DNA from: Rhizobium sp. Q54 | GTDB lineage: Bacteria > Pseudomonadota > Alphaproteobacteria > Rhizobiales > Beijerinckiaceae | DNA: 64,000 bases | Reading direction: 5' to 3' | Assembly (NCBI GenBank): GCA_945878875.1 | Contig: CAMCUC010000012.1 | Coordinates: 1-64,000 of the forward strand | In this document: one piece after another, positions 28,643 through 37,117 of the stretch | Layout: every line of letters begins with the position of its first letter | Position numbering within the stretch: position 1 is the first letter of the stretch | Translations under genes and position numbers: made by a program | The notes under the pieces: generated by a model | What the model saw: the letters and a program-made list of their open reading frames with translations, nothing else | Databases searched by the model: none | What the model was told of the DNA's origin: nothing

Positions 28643-29506
28643 GTGTTCGGTATTATCGGCTTGGTGTTGCTGCATGTCTGCGTGTTTGGCGTGTTCGTCA
28701 TTCATGGCGGCAGTATGGCACCTATTATTGCAGCTGCTCCGTTTGAAATAGCCACCATTCTTGGCGCGGGCATCGCGGCGATGTTGATTGGTAACGATCT
28801 CGATACGATCAAAGGCGTCGCAGGCGGGTTTGGTAAAGTTTTCGGTGGGTCGAAATGGAAGAAGCAGGACTTTCTTGACGTCATATTTCTGGTTTCCAAG
28901 CTGCTCAAGATTTTGCGTGTTGACGGTCCGGTTGCGTTGGAAGCCCATGTGGAAAGCCCGGAATCGAGCGCGATTTTCGGTGAATATCCCAGGATCATGA
29001 AGGATCATCACGTCCTGCATCTCATCACCGATACTGTTCGGCTGATGGTGATCTCGTCTGGGAATCTCAACGCCTATGCGGTTGAAGAAGTCATGGATGC
29101 TGCGATCAAGGAGCATGTGCATCACGCAGCCCACCCGGCGCACGCGCTGGCCTCGTTAGCTGGCGCACTGCCTGCGCTTGGCATCGTTGCGTGCGTTCTG
29201 GGCGTGGTGAAGACCATGGGCTCGATTGATCAGCCGCCGATTATCCTTGGCGGACTGATCGGCTCTGCGCTTGTCGGCACGTTCATGGGCGTGTTCATGG
29301 CGTATGGCATCGTTGAGCCGATGGCGAACCGCCTCACCACCGTCTTGAAAGAAGAAGCGCAGATCTATCATGTCGTGAAGCAGATGATTGTCGCGACTTT
29401 GCACGGTCATCCGCAGCCGCTGGTTATTGAGGCCGCTCGCGTTGCGATAAGTGCCCACAATCAACCCAGTTTTGGCGAGGTCTTTGACGGCCTGCGGGGC
29501 AAGTGA
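28643..29506 (+). CDS. motA: Flagellar stator protein MotA
   Basis: 'LASLAGALPALGIVACVLGVVKTMGSIDQPPIILGGLIGSALVGTFMGVFMAYG'; GTG start. Confidence 0.95.
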   Translation: MFGIIGLVLLHVCVFGVFVIHGGSMAPIIAAAPFEIATILGAGIAAMLIGNDLDTIKGVAGGFGKVFGGSKWKKQDFLDVIFLVSKLLKILRVDGPVALEAHVESPESSAIFGEYPRIMKDHHVLHLITDTVRLMVISSGNLNAYAVEEVMDAAIKEHVHHAAHPAHALASLAGALPALGIVACVLGVVKTMGSIDQPPIILGGLIGSALVGTFMGVFMAYGIVEPMANRLTTVLKEEAQIYHVVKQMIVATLHGHPQPLVIEAARVAISAHNQPSFGEVFDGLRGK

Positions 29507-29533
29507 TCGTGATGCTCATACTGGATTATAATT

Positions 29534-30502
29534 GTGGCTGAAGCCAAGAAGGGCGAAAAAAAGAGCGAAGCGCCCGCTCTTGCGCCCATCATCATCAAGA
29601 AGATTCAGGGCGAGGAAGCAGCTGGCCATGGCGGCGCGTGGAAGATTGCGCTCGCCGATCTGATGACCGCATTGATGGCCTTCTTCCTGCTGATGTGGTT
29701 GCTTGGCGCAACAAGTGAAGCGCAGCGCAAGAGCATCGCGGATTATTTCAAGCCAACGCCAAAAAGCCTTGTGCAGATGGGTCAACTTGCAGGCTCCAAC
29801 GGGGTTTTGGGCGGTCGCTCGATCATGGACCCCGAAGGCCTACCCGTAGCGGCCTCACAAACATCTCTGCTTGATCTTGAACCGCCGCGCGATCCCGAAA
29901 GCGGGAAGGAGCGTGGTCCTGGTTCAGAGGCTGATGAAAAGGCTGGAAAGGGTCCAAACGACAAGCCGCTCGAGGAGGAAGCCAAACAGAAAATAGCGGC
30001 CGAAGTTGATCAAAAGAATTTCGATCAACTTGAAAAAGAATTACGCAAGAAGCTTGAGCAAAGCAGTGCGCTTGCAAGTTTGCAGGGTCAGGTGCGCATC
30101 GTGCGTGATCGCGAGGGCTTGCGTATTGAGGTGATCGACAAGTCAGATTTCTCGATGTTTGCGCTTGGCACAACGCGTTTATTGCCACGTGCGCAGGCGC
30201 TGATTGAAGAGATAGCAAAATCCATCTCGGCCATGCCTAACAGAGTCGCGGTTCGCGGACATACGGACAGCGTGCCTTTCAGCGGCGGGGGGGCGCGCAA
30301 CAATTGGTCGCTATCGGCTGAGCGCGCCGATGCGACCCGGCAATTGCTGGTAGGGGCCGGCGTTGCACCGGATCGTTTTGCGCGCATCGAAGGCGTAGCC
30401 GACACCGATCCGTTCATTGCCAACGATCCATCCGATCCGCGCAACCGCCGTATCAGCGTGACGTTGTCGTATTCGGATGCAGCAGGCGGTGGCGCGCGAT
30501 GA
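29534..30502 (+). CDS. motB: Flagellar stator protein MotB (OmpA-like C-terminus)
   Basis: 'ALADLMTALMAFFLLMWLLGA' TM and 'RVAVRGHTDSVPF...NWSLSAERADATRQLL'. Confidence 0.95.
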   Translation: MAEAKKGEKKSEAPALAPIIIKKIQGEEAAGHGGAWKIALADLMTALMAFFLLMWLLGATSEAQRKSIADYFKPTPKSLVQMGQLAGSNGVLGGRSIMDPEGLPVAASQTSLLDLEPPRDPESGKERGPGSEADEKAGKGPNDKPLEEEAKQKIAAEVDQKNFDQLEKELRKKLEQSSALASLQGQVRIVRDREGLRIEVIDKSDFSMFALGTTRLLPRAQALIEEIAKSISAMPNRVAVRGHTDSVPFSGGGARNNWSLSAERADATRQLLVGAGVAPDRFARIEGVADTDPFIANDPSDPRNRRISVTLSYSDAAGGGAR

Positions 30503-30786
30503 GAAGGCGGACATTTATATTCGCTTTTACGATGCTGGCCGGATTGCAAGCCAACGCGGCTACGCAACCGAAGAAGGATGCGGAGCCGACAACGAAGCCT
30601 GCCGCGCCGTCTGCGTTGCGGGGTAACGTCATTCCGCATTGCGAGCCAGGAAAATATCCCGCCGGAAACATTTGCAAGCCGGCGCCTCCGGGCTTTTATG
30701 CACCCGCGAGCGCCACCTTTCCCGTTCGTTGCCCTGAGGGGAAAACATCGCCATCGGGCTCTCGCTCTCCTTCGGAATGTCGTTGA
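30499..30786 (+). CDS. Small secreted Cys-containing protein
   Basis: Signal peptide; 'CEPGKYPAGNICKPAPPGFYAPASATFPVRCPEGKTSPSGSRSPSEC'; start overlaps motB stop (ATGA). Confidence 0.65.
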   Translation: MRRRTFIFAFTMLAGLQANAATQPKKDAEPTTKPAAPSALRGNVIPHCEPGKYPAGNICKPAPPGFYAPASATFPVRCPEGKTSPSGSRSPSECR

Positions 30787-31511
30787 AGCGCAGGGCTGAA
30801 AACGTCTCCGGGCCGCTCGCTCCAAGCATTTTTGATGTTAGTGGCGGGCTGCGCTGGCATCTGCGCGCGCTCATGTCGCGCAGCGTGCATTGGGTGCCGT
30901 TTCGCCTCGCGCTGGCGGAGTTTCTGTTGCGATGGAGGCCGCCTCAAAACAAATTGCTGTTGATCGGCCCGAGCGCCGGATGGTGCATGCCTGACGCTGC
31001 ACTTACACGTTTTGGCGATGTTCACGCAGTCGATATCGACGTCTGCGCCGAGCTTCTGTTCCGCCGCGTGCATGCAAAGCCGCTGCGGGAAGGCTGCAAT
31101 CTCACGTGGGCGTGCGCTGATTTTTTCCACGATCCGCAAAGCGTGCTCGCGGCTTATCCCGATCACGCGATCCTGTTCTGTAATGTGGCTGGCCAACGAC
31201 GCTTCCATCATGCGCACTGGGCGGATGCGGAGGCGGAAATAGCTGCGTTGCAGGGGCTTCTGGCCAGGCGCCACTGGGCTTCGTTCCACGATCTTTTGTC
31301 AGGGTCATGTTCAGAGAACTTGCCGCCGCTGTCGCTACCCGCACGAGGGCAGGGGGCCGACGTGTTGCGGCAGTATGGTCTCGCGGGTGAATGGTTCGAT
31401 CATTTGACCGCCGCGCTTTTACCTGAAAACGCGCCGCGCATGATCCTGCCGTGGCGGTTCCAGCGCGATCGTTTGCATCTTGTGGAAGCTGGCTGGAGCG
31501 TGCCCGTTTAA
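30777..31511 (+). CDS. Hypothetical Rossmann-like (methyltransferase-like?) protein
   Basis: 'NKLLLIGPSAGWCMPDAAL...DVHAVDIDVCAELLFRR'; overlaps the previous ORF by 10 bp. Confidence 0.55.
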   Translation: MSLKRRAENVSGPLAPSIFDVSGGLRWHLRALMSRSVHWVPFRLALAEFLLRWRPPQNKLLLIGPSAGWCMPDAALTRFGDVHAVDIDVCAELLFRRVHAKPLREGCNLTWACADFFHDPQSVLAAYPDHAILFCNVAGQRRFHHAHWADAEAEIAALQGLLARRHWASFHDLLSGSCSENLPPLSLPARGQGADVLRQYGLAGEWFDHLTAALLPENAPRMILPWRFQRDRLHLVEAGWSVPV

Positions 31512-33577
31512 GCTTTTTTCAGCCAGACGCGATTGTCGTGGAAAGCGGCGCCGCCAAACGGTGCGGGGGAATCTGCGCCCGTGAGCGTGTTGATTCCGCG
31601 TCCGTCCTCAAACGCATCATTGGGCCAAATACCTTCCGAGACGAGCACTCCGCGTTGCAGGCCTGCAAATACTTGCGCGTGTATGCGCACCTGTCCGCGA
31701 AGATTGCCCAGTACAAGCTTGTCGCCGTCAGCCACGCCAGCCGCTTGCGCGTCGTCGGGGTGAATCAGCACGCGCGGGCGGCCTTCGCGAACGCGCGACG
31801 ACGACGTTTCGTTGAACGTGGAGTTGAGAAACGAGCGCGCGGGCGATGTCGCGAGGCGGAAGGGGTGCGCGTCGTCGGAAGCTTCCGTCACGGCCCAATG
31901 ATCCGGGAACGTCGGGATCCCCTCCCATGAGCCGGAACGCGGGCTGCGGAACGGCACGTCAGACCAATTGGCGCGGAAGCGGAACTTGCCGTCCGGCCAT
32001 GCAAAGCCGTCAATAAAATGCGCCTGTGCAAAATCCGTCTGCACGTCGCGCCAGTTGATTGCGGCCAGCTCCTCGAACGAGCCCCAGCCGATATCGCGCA
32101 GCGTTGCGTCAATGAGTTCGCGCGGGCTCTTGTGAAAGCCCGGATGCTCCGCTCCGAGCCTGTGCGCCAGCGCGCAAATGAGATCGTGATTGCTGCGACA
32201 TTCGCCCGGCGGGTCCACCAGCTTTTGCGCGAGTTCAACATAGGAATGGCCGCCGCCGGTGTAGACGTCGTCATGCTCAAGAAACATCGTCGCAGGAAAA
32301 ACAATGTCGGCCATCAGCGCCGTCTCGGTCATGAATTGCTCATGCACGACGACGAACAAATCTTCACGCGCAAAGCCTTCGCGCACGCGGTTTTGATCGG
32401 GCGCAATCGACATCGGATTTGTGTTCTGTATCAGCATCGCCTTCACTGGAGGCCCGCCCGCCAGCGCGTCCGCATCGCCGCAGAGTACTGCACCCACTTG
32501 CGATTGATCGAGCATGCGCACGTCTTTGTCGATCACGTCCGAGCCGTCGATCAGCGGCTGGCGCCATTTGTAAATAGCGCCGTTGTTATGAAATACGCCG
32601 CCGCCTTCCAGCAGCCACGCGCCTGTCACCGCACCAATACAGCTGGCCGCATGCATATTCGTAGCGCCATTGCGTTGGCGCGAAAAACCATAGCCCAGCC
32701 GAAAGAACGTGCGTTTACGATTCCCCACAAGATGCGCGAACGCTTCAATCTGTTCGATGCTGAGACCTGTCAGCGCCGCCGCCCATTCCGGCGTGCGTGT
32801 CGCCAAATGCGCCTCAAGTCCATGCGGATAGTCAGTGTATTTATTGAGGTAATCCCAATCCGCCAGCCCGTCGCGAAACAATACGTGCATCACGGCGCAG
32901 GCCAATGCGCCGTCTGTTCCGGGGCGCAGGCGCAGCGCCATGTCGGCCTGTTTCATGGTGTCGTTGTCGTAGATGTCGATGACGACAATCTTCGCGCCGC
33001 GTTCCTTGCGGGCGCGCATGGCGTGCGTCATCACGTTGACCTGCGTGGCGACCGCGTTCGTGCCCCAGATGACGACGCAATCGCTCTTGGCCATTTCGCG
33101 CGGATCGGGGCCAGCCATGCGGCCTGTGCCCGCCAGAAATCCCGGCCAGGCAAGGTTGACGCAGATGGTGCCGTTGTGGCGCGAGTATTTCTTTGAATGC
33201 GCCAGCCGGTTGACGCCGTCGCGCATCACCTTGCCCATGGTGCCGGCGTAATAATTCAGCCAGACGCTTTGGGCGCCATGTTCGCGCTCAGCTTCAAGAA
33301 AGCGCTCCGCAACAACGCTTAATGCATCGTCCCATGACATGCGTTCGAACTGGCCGGAGCCTTTTGGCCCGTTGCGGCGCATGGGATAAAGCAGCCGGTC
33401 TGGATGATGAATGCGCTCGGCATAACGCGCCACCTTCGCGCAGATGACGCCCGCCGTGTAGGTTTGATCTTTGGCGCCGCGTATGCGGCCAATCGTGTTG
33501 CCGTCGATCACTTCAACGTCCAGCGCGCAGGCGGACGGGCAATCATGCGGGCAAACGGACGGGCGATGTTCGATCAT
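31508..33577 (-). CDS. Molybdopterin-dependent oxidoreductase (DMSO reductase family)
   Basis: 'CPHDCPSACAL' Fe-S motif; 'VVIWGTNAVATQVNVMTHAMRARKERGAKIVVID'; molydopterin dinucleotide-binding C-terminus. Confidence 0.9.
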   Translation of the reverse strand: MIEHRPSVCPHDCPSACALDVEVIDGNTIGRIRGAKDQTYTAGVICAKVARYAERIHHPDRLLYPMRRNGPKGSGQFERMSWDDALSVVAERFLEAEREHGAQSVWLNYYAGTMGKVMRDGVNRLAHSKKYSRHNGTICVNLAWPGFLAGTGRMAGPDPREMAKSDCVVIWGTNAVATQVNVMTHAMRARKERGAKIVVIDIYDNDTMKQADMALRLRPGTDGALACAVMHVLFRDGLADWDYLNKYTDYPHGLEAHLATRTPEWAAALTGLSIEQIEAFAHLVGNRKRTFFRLGYGFSRQRNGATNMHAASCIGAVTGAWLLEGGGVFHNNGAIYKWRQPLIDGSDVIDKDVRMLDQSQVGAVLCGDADALAGGPPVKAMLIQNTNPMSIAPDQNRVREGFAREDLFVVVHEQFMTETALMADIVFPATMFLEHDDVYTGGGHSYVELAQKLVDPPGECRSNHDLICALAHRLGAEHPGFHKSPRELIDATLRDIGWGSFEELAAINWRDVQTDFAQAHFIDGFAWPDGKFRFRANWSDVPFRSPRSGSWEGIPTFPDHWAVTEASDDAHPFRLATSPARSFLNSTFNETSSSRVREGRPRVLIHPDDAQAAGVADGDKLVLGNLRGQVRIHAQVFAGLQRGVLVSEGIWPNDAFEDGRGINTLTGADSPAPFGGAAFHDNRVWLKKA

Positions 33578-33634
33578 GAAAAAACCTCCGCGCGCACAAT
33601 GGCGAGCGGAGGCCGTTATTGCAAGAAGTGCTGA

Positions 33635-34057
33635 TTAGCCGACGATTTCGTTGCCAGCGAACCATTGCGCGATTTCAATCGCGGCGGTCTCGGGGGCGTC
33701 GGAGCCGTGCACGGTGTTTTCGCCAACGGATACGGCGTATTCCTTGCGGATGGTGCCAGCGTCTGCGTTGGCCGGGTTGGTGGCGCCCATCACGTCGCGA
33801 TAGGTCTTGATGGCGTTCTCGCCTTCAAGAACCTGCACTACGACTGGGCCGGAGATCATAGAATCGACCAGCTCGCCGAAGAACGGGCGGGCGCTATGGA
33901 CGGAATAAAAGGTCTCTGCCTGGCCGCGGGTCATGTGGACGCGCTTCTGCGCAACGATGCGCAGGCCAGCCTTCTCAATCTTCGCGTTGACGGCTCCGGT
34001 GAGGTTGCGGCGCGTTGCGTCGGGCTTCAGAATGGAAAACGTGCGTTCAATCGCCAT
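33635..34057 (-). CDS. ndk: Nucleoside diphosphate kinase
   Basis: '[23 protein letters not shown]...[20 protein letters not shown]'; internal ATG at 34057 is the natural start. Confidence 0.97.
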   Translation of the reverse strand: MAIERTFSILKPDATRRNLTGAVNAKIEKAGLRIVAQKRVHMTRGQAETFYSVHSARPFFGELVDSMISGPVVVQVLEGENAIKTYRDVMGATNPANADAGTIRKEYAVSVGENTVHGSDAPETAAIEIAQWFAGNEIVG

Positions 34058-34143
34058 GTCGAAAAGTCTCGCAAGTGTTTGGATACGAAGAGCGCTTATA
34101 GCCGCGCCCGCTGCGGTGCACAAGTGTTTGGAGGTAGCGATTA

Positions 34144-34171
34144 GCGAGTAGGCAGTAGGCAGTAGGCAGTA
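34144..34171 (+). repeat. Heptanucleotide array GCGAGTA(GGCAGTA)x3
   Basis: Direct reading. Confidence 0.95.
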
Positions 34172-34194
34172 GGAAAGCAAATATCCTAAAGATT

Positions 34195-34253
34195 GCGGGC
34201 TGGAAGCCCGCGGTCCAAAGTGCACCTCCATGGACCGCGGGCTTCCAGCCCGC
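34195..34253. repeat. REPIN-like element: perfect 23-bp inverted repeat (13-nt spacer), each arm containing a hairpin
   Basis: GCGGGCTGGAAGCCCGCGGTCCA (34195-34217) and its exact reverse complement (34231-34253). Confidence 0.92.
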
Positions 34254-34321
34254 AAAACGGCGTCAGTCGTTGCTTTGGGCTACAAACAGCCCACGTAAAC
34301 GGCGTTAGCCGCCGCCCAACC

Positions 34322-35176
34322 TCACCAATTATGCGCCTTCAAAAACCCCACCACGCGAGCTTCGGCGGCTTCGCGCGTTTGGCCGTCCACGCCGACGTCC
34401 CAATAATCGGACTTGGGCAGGCATTCCTGCAGATAGCGCGCGGCTGACGTGCCGTGGAACGCGTCGGCACCGGGCACGATGAGCGCGGGGATGTCGAGCT
34501 GCATCATGTCTTCGGGTTCGGCGCCCGCCGCCGTATCGCGGTCGAACATCGTGCGCAACATGCCGTCAACGATGATCTTGTAGCGCTCGACGTCCATCGC
34601 AGAATAGCGCGCGGCAAACTCGGGATCGGCTTTAATCACTGCGGCCCAGGGCCCACCGCGCGGGTCGGCGTTGAAGGGCTTGCCGTCGCGCTGCACCAGA
34701 TCGACCACGGCTTGCAGGCCTTCGCGCTGCACGAAGCCCAGATGATCGGCAAAGCGCATATGGCTGGAAATGCGATATTTCGGCCCGCCCGTCGGCCACC
34801 ACAGCACCATGGCGCCCACGCGCTCGGGATGCGCCACGGCGAACGCGGTTACGGGCGAGCAGCCCATGCAGCCGCCCATGATATGCGCGCGCTCGATGTG
34901 CAGATGATCCAGCAGGCCAGCGGCTTGTGTGACGAAATGCTGGAACGTAACGCGCTCCACGCGCCCGCCCGACTGGCCGCATTCGCGCCGGTCAAACGCA
35001 ATGCACCTGAAGTGCTGCGACAGCCATTCGAGCGGCTTCACCTTGGCATAAACGCCAAGGCCGGACCATTGTTCGACCACGGCGTTGAAGCCGCCGGGCG
35101 AGAACAGCAGCAGCGGCGGGCCGGAGCCCGACACTTCGTAGCGGGTGCGGATGCCGTCGATGTCTACAAAAGCCAT
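34322..35176 (-). CDS. Alpha/beta hydrolase
   Basis: 'GSGPPLLLFSPGGFNAVVEQW', 'AHIMGGCMGCSPVTAFAVAHPERV'; ATG at 35176. Confidence 0.82.
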   Translation of the reverse strand: MAFVDIDGIRTRYEVSGSGPPLLLFSPGGFNAVVEQWSGLGVYAKVKPLEWLSQHFRCIAFDRRECGQSGGRVERVTFQHFVTQAAGLLDHLHIERAHIMGGCMGCSPVTAFAVAHPERVGAMVLWWPTGGPKYRISSHMRFADHLGFVQREGLQAVVDLVQRDGKPFNADPRGGPWAAVIKADPEFAARYSAMDVERYKIIVDGMLRTMFDRDTAAGAEPEDMMQLDIPALIVPGADAFHGTSAARYLQECLPKSDYWDVGVDGQTREAAEARVVGFLKAHNW

Positions 35177-35181
35177 CTGTC

Positions 35182-36000
35182 TCAGCCCTTGATCTGCTTG
35201 CCAGCGCGGGCGTCGGCCACCAACGCCTTGAAGGCGTCGATCGTGCCCTGCGCCGTGTTGAAATAGGTGTCGGTCTTCGAGCCGATCCACTTCTCGCCAT
35301 AGCCCAGAACGGTTTGCGCCAGACGCACGCGGCCATCAAGCCACGGGCCACCGCCAAAGCCGCCGATGCAGGGGATTTTGACCGCCTTCACGACCGCCTC
35401 GCCAGCCACCGGGCCGGAGTTCGTAAAGTCGAGCGCCACCGCGCCAGCTTCCTCCAGCATCAAGCCTTCTTCGACCAGCTTTGACGCAGCCTCAGCAGTC
35501 GCCAGCGCAGCCGACGAGCTTTGGGCAGAATAGGGGATGCCGTACTTCAGCGCGGTTTGCGGCGTCAGGCCAAATTGCGCGAACACGGGGATTCCCGCCT
35601 GCGTCATCGCGCGCACGACTTCGGGGAAATTGGCGGCGGCGTCGACCTTTATCATGTCCGCGCCGCCTTCCTTGATGATGCGCACGGCGGCCTTCATAGC
35701 GCTCGACAGGCCTTCCTGAAGCGGGCCATAGGGCATGTCGCACGACACCAGCATGCGATCCGTGGCGCGGCGGACAGCCCTGCAGCACAGTAGGATCTCG
35801 TCGAGCGTAACCTCGAGCATGGTGGAGTGGCCCCACAAATTGGCGCCAACGCTATCGCCCACGACGATGAAATCCACGCCCGCGCGGTCTGCAAATTTTG
35901 TGGTGGGGAAATCCCACGCCACCACGCCAATGCTCTTCTTGCCGTCGCGCTTGCGTTGCTGGAGCAGCGGGATGGTGACGGTCTCAAAAGCGTCGGACAT
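35182..36000 (-). CDS. PanB-like (3-methyl-2-oxobutanoate hydroxymethyltransferase family) protein, divergent
   Basis: 'VDFIVVGDSVGANLWGHSTMLEVTLDEILLCCRAVRRA' and 'FGLTPQ' PanB motifs. Confidence 0.8.
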   Translation of the reverse strand: MSDAFETVTIPLLQQRKRDGKKSIGVVAWDFPTTKFADRAGVDFIVVGDSVGANLWGHSTMLEVTLDEILLCCRAVRRATDRMLVSCDMPYGPLQEGLSSAMKAAVRIIKEGGADMIKVDAAANFPEVVRAMTQAGIPVFAQFGLTPQTALKYGIPYSAQSSSAALATAEAASKLVEEGLMLEEAGAVALDFTNSGPVAGEAVVKAVKIPCIGGFGGGPWLDGRVRLAQTVLGYGEKWIGSKTDTYFNTAQGTIDAFKALVADARAGKQIKG

Positions 36001-36095
36001 AGCGATCCTCTTGTGGTTTCCTCTGCGCGTCGCGCGCGCCTGCCGCTTATTGCACGCAAGGGGCGAGGCTCGTCAATAATGGTGCTGTTTTAACG

Positions 36096-36893
36096 ATGCC
36101 GTTTGCGCGCCCGGACGTCCGGTCTATATTTGAGGCAACTCTAATTTGGGGGTATACCTTGGACGAGACCATGCGGCGGGCTCTTAAGCCCGGAGATTCC
36201 GAAATCCGTGCGCTGCCTTTGGGCGCCAACACCAAATTCGCACGCCAATTGCTCGGCGACGGCTGCGCGCGTGCGCTCGATATCGGCTGCGGCGAGGGCA
36301 AATTTACGCGCGGGATCGCGGCCTTTATCGGCGAGGTCGTGGGCGTGGACGTGAAGGAGCGCGCGATCTTGAAGGCGCGTTCGGCTGCGGAGGCCGAGGG
36401 CGTGGCGGTGGATTTTCAAATCGCCAGCGGCGAGTCGCTGCCATGGGCCGACGGCCATTTCGACGTAGTGATTTTCTCCAATTCACTGCACCACATGCCG
36501 GACCCGGCCAAAGCTCTGGCCGAAGCCGCCCGCGTGCTGGCGCAAGGCGGGCTGCTTTACGTGATGGAGCCGGTGGCGGCAGGCCATTACCACGAGGCGA
36601 CAAGCTTTGTGAACGACGAAACAATCGTGCGCACGCAGGCTTGGGGCGCGTTGAATTCAATGCTGGGGCAGGGGCTCTCACGCGCGCAGGAAAACCTATA
36701 TCGATCGCGCCGGGTGTTTCCTTCGTTTGAAGACTGGAGGGACGACCAATTGGAGCGCGACGAAAAGCGCCGCACAAAGTTCGACGCCGATCCTGACGGC
36801 GTGAAGACGCGGTTCGAAATGTTGGCCGACAAGGAAGACGGCAAGCTGGCGTTCGATCAGGTGTTCCGGGTGGATTTGCTGACGAAGGCGTGA
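36096..36893 (+). CDS. Class I SAM-dependent methyltransferase
   Basis: 'ALDIGCGEGKFTRGIAAFIGEVVGVDVKERA', 'FDVVIFSNSLHHMPDPAKALAEAARVLAQGG'; start uncertain (ATG 36171 possible). Confidence 0.85.
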   Translation: MPFARPDVRSIFEATLIWGYTLDETMRRALKPGDSEIRALPLGANTKFARQLLGDGCARALDIGCGEGKFTRGIAAFIGEVVGVDVKERAILKARSAAEAEGVAVDFQIASGESLPWADGHFDVVIFSNSLHHMPDPAKALAEAARVLAQGGLLYVMEPVAAGHYHEATSFVNDETIVRTQAWGALNSMLGQGLSRAQENLYRSRRVFPSFEDWRDDQLERDEKRRTKFDADPDGVKTRFEMLADKEDGKLAFDQVFRVDLLTKA

Positions 36894-37072
36894 GGGGCGG
36901 GGGTGATTATTGAGGCTGCATATTGCAGCTGCAACGCCCGCCGCTTTTATCCACTAAGTCCCAAACACGTCTTGGTCGCGAAGGCCGGGATGAAGCGGAG
37001 CCCGGATCGCAGGCTTCCAGCCCGCATGCGATGCATCAGCGCCGCTCGCCCGTGCCCCACAAAACAATAAAA

Positions 37073-37094
37073 CGGCCGGGCGCAAACCCGGCCG
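37073..37094 (-). terminator. Rho-independent terminator for 37118..38233
   Basis: CGGCCGGG-CGCAAA-CCCGGCCG stem followed on the minus strand by TTTTATTGTTTT. Confidence 0.8.
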
Positions 37095-37117
37095 CTCTCT
37101 AACTCAATCCAACAAGC

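Noticed and set aside
32018-33196. 392-aa antisense ORF opposite the molybdopterin oxidoreductase
   Set aside because: Shadow ORF within a well-supported gene; Ala/Arg/His-rich nonsense composition.
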